DNA from: Mansonella perstans
Taxonomy: Eukaryota; Nematoda; Chromadorea; Rhabditida; Onchocercidae
DNA length: 64,000 nt
Assembly (NCBI GenBank): GCA_037074765.1
Contig: JBAMDO010000026.1
Coordinates: forward strand, 186,001-250,000
Reading direction: 5' to 3'
Below are positions 62,998-64,000 of this stretch, one piece after another (within the stretch, counting starts at the first letter, position 1; each line of letters begins with the position of its first letter). Made by a program: the position numbers and the translations under genes. Below the pieces are notes generated by a model that ran no database searches, was not told where the DNA came from, and worked only from the letters and a program-made list of their open reading frames with translations.

Positions 62998-64000
62998 ATG
63001 CGTGGTTCTACGAAAACAGCTGATTTATGGAAATCTTTACAAGGAATTATATGCGTACATAAACCTCGTGATATTTCTCTCACTGCACTGAAACGATATC
63101 TAATTAATGCAATTTGTGAAAGTGCTAATAAACGTTGCTTACCAATAGAAATACCGGAAATCGAAATACCTATAGTGGAACCTCATCCAATATCACAAGC
63201 ACCTGTTATTGTTGGCTTACGAAAGCAAACAAATTATGAGTAAGTGAAACAAAAAAGTTTTTACCTTTCGATACTATTCATATTCAGTTAAAGTTAGTGT
63301 GATACAATTGTATTATATATTTTTATCTGTGTGACTTACACTCATTAAAGTTTATTAAATTATTCGTCACTATTTGATCATTGTTAGTCATTAATGCATT
63401 GTTATATAGAACTTGTTAGAATGAATATCATTTATATTCATTCGTTGCAAAAACTAATTTAAAATGTTTCGTGATATTTTTCAATTGTACTGTTGGTATA
63501 CATTGTCGAGTTCTTTGTATTATCCTTAATAAATAGTAGCATTAATGAAACTTAACAAATAGTTAAAATTAAAAGTTGAGATCTGGTAGAAGTCGAACAG
63601 TTTGAACACCAATACGTTTAACTCTCTTATTCATTCTGTTACCAGTATTGAATTATTACTTTTATTTTGCTTTTATAATATTAACAACTTGATAGTTTCA
63701 ACTGATGAAACTTAACAAAGCAGTACTTACTTACTTATATACATAAAGTAAGATATGTTTCTTCCAATGAAAATGTTTCACTTTTGGTATCGTTTGTAAG
63801 ATATGTTTCTTCCAATGAAAATGTTTCACTTTTGGTATCGTTTATATTTGTAGGAATTTTGAATTGCATATTACATTTTCCATAATAACAATATTCCAGC
63901 CTTCATCCTCTTGTTGTTGGGCAACCATTTCGGAAAGAAGATATTCGAATTGAGGAACTAGATCCTCAACAACCTGCTACTTCCGGTCTATGTTGTAAGA
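62998..64000 (+). CDS. TRUB2: TRUB2-like mitochondrial pseudouridine synthase (partial)
   Basis: Exon 62998-63239 encodes MRGSTKTADLWKSLQGIICV then HKPRDISLTALKRYL, matching the N-terminal GxxxVxKPxxxS block of TruB-family pseudouridine synthases. The next exon starts at 63900 in phase and gives LHPLVVGQPFRKEDIRIEEL, like the NHPLV.GP segment of TRUB2, running off the window end. The catalytic Asp motif lies beyond the edge and cannot be checked. Known TRUB2 role: RNA pseudouridylation in mitochondria. Intron 1 (660 bp) contains a 48-bp exact tandem duplication. Confidence 0.75.
63748..63843. repeat. 48-bp exact tandem duplication
   Basis: The unit beginning GTAAGATATGTTTCTTCCAA and ending TATCGTTT occurs twice in direct succession (63748-63795, 63796-63843) in intron 1 of the TRUB2-like gene. 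Confidence 0.95.

Noticed and set aside
1..64000. tRNA genes
   Set aside because: I looked for GGTTCGAATC-like B boxes with matching A boxes on both strands; the few TTCGAAT hits lack acceptor stems or lie in coding exons.

Overview
The window is AT-rich eukaryotic DNA with many short introns that carry nematode-style splice sites (pyrimidine-TTTCAG acceptors, GTAAGT donors), compact genes on both strands, a supplementary-type nuclear receptor and SL-compatible 5' ends. A decayed but recognisable alphaproteobacterial rplE (ribosomal protein uL5) fragment lies in one intron and reads best as a nuclear insertion of Wolbachia DNA. Together these suggest a filarial (clade III, onchocercid) nematode nuclear contig. 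The species cannot be named from the sequence alone.

Layout. 1.5-3.1 kb: three-exon gene for a 104-residue single-pass membrane protein of unknown function (+). 3.8-6.9 kb: 14-exon actin-related BAF53/ARP4 gene (-). 7.7-12.1 kb: 11-exon FAF2/UBXD8-like ER-associated degradation gene (+), divergent from BAF53 across a 782-bp shared promoter. 13.5-17.6 kb: nuclear hormone receptor (-), first exon not resolved. 18.1-18.9 kb: RTE-type retrotransposon remnant. 19-31.6 kb: gene-poor stretch holding microsatellites and an unrecognised minus-strand multi-exon gene (31.6-29.1 kb, perhaps reaching further left). 34.0-46.4 kb: AMP deaminase (-), 17 exons plus a candidate 21-nt microexon, two GC-AG introns, foldback repeats, the Wolbachia-like insert and further coding-like ORFs inside introns. 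47.1-47.5 kb: 44-bp minisatellite. 50.3-50.8 kb and 57.0-58.4 kb: two small secreted collagen-like genes in opposite orientation. Between them, 52.6-55.6 kb: an SH2 plus tyrosine kinase gene (-). An 852-bp segment is repeated without gaps at 51.7 and 58.4 kb; one copy is the region just downstream of the kinase stop codon, the other the region just upstream of the collagen-like start codon. A decayed copy of two AMP deaminase exons lies at 56.1-56.4 kb. 59.8-62.4 kb: ribosomal protein S4 (+) with a box C/D snoRNA in intron 1. 63.0 kb to the end: a TRUB2-like pseudouridine synthase, cut by the window edge.

The gene set is mostly housekeeping: chromatin remodelling, ER protein quality control, purine nucleotide interconversion, translation and RNA modification. 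Nematode-type signalling and matrix genes (nuclear receptor, SH2 kinase, collagen-like) sit among them. No operon is obvious. Exon models were built by hand from splice sites, reading phase and remembered family conservation. Reading phase closes exactly in every complete model, but no alignment or RNA data could be consulted.
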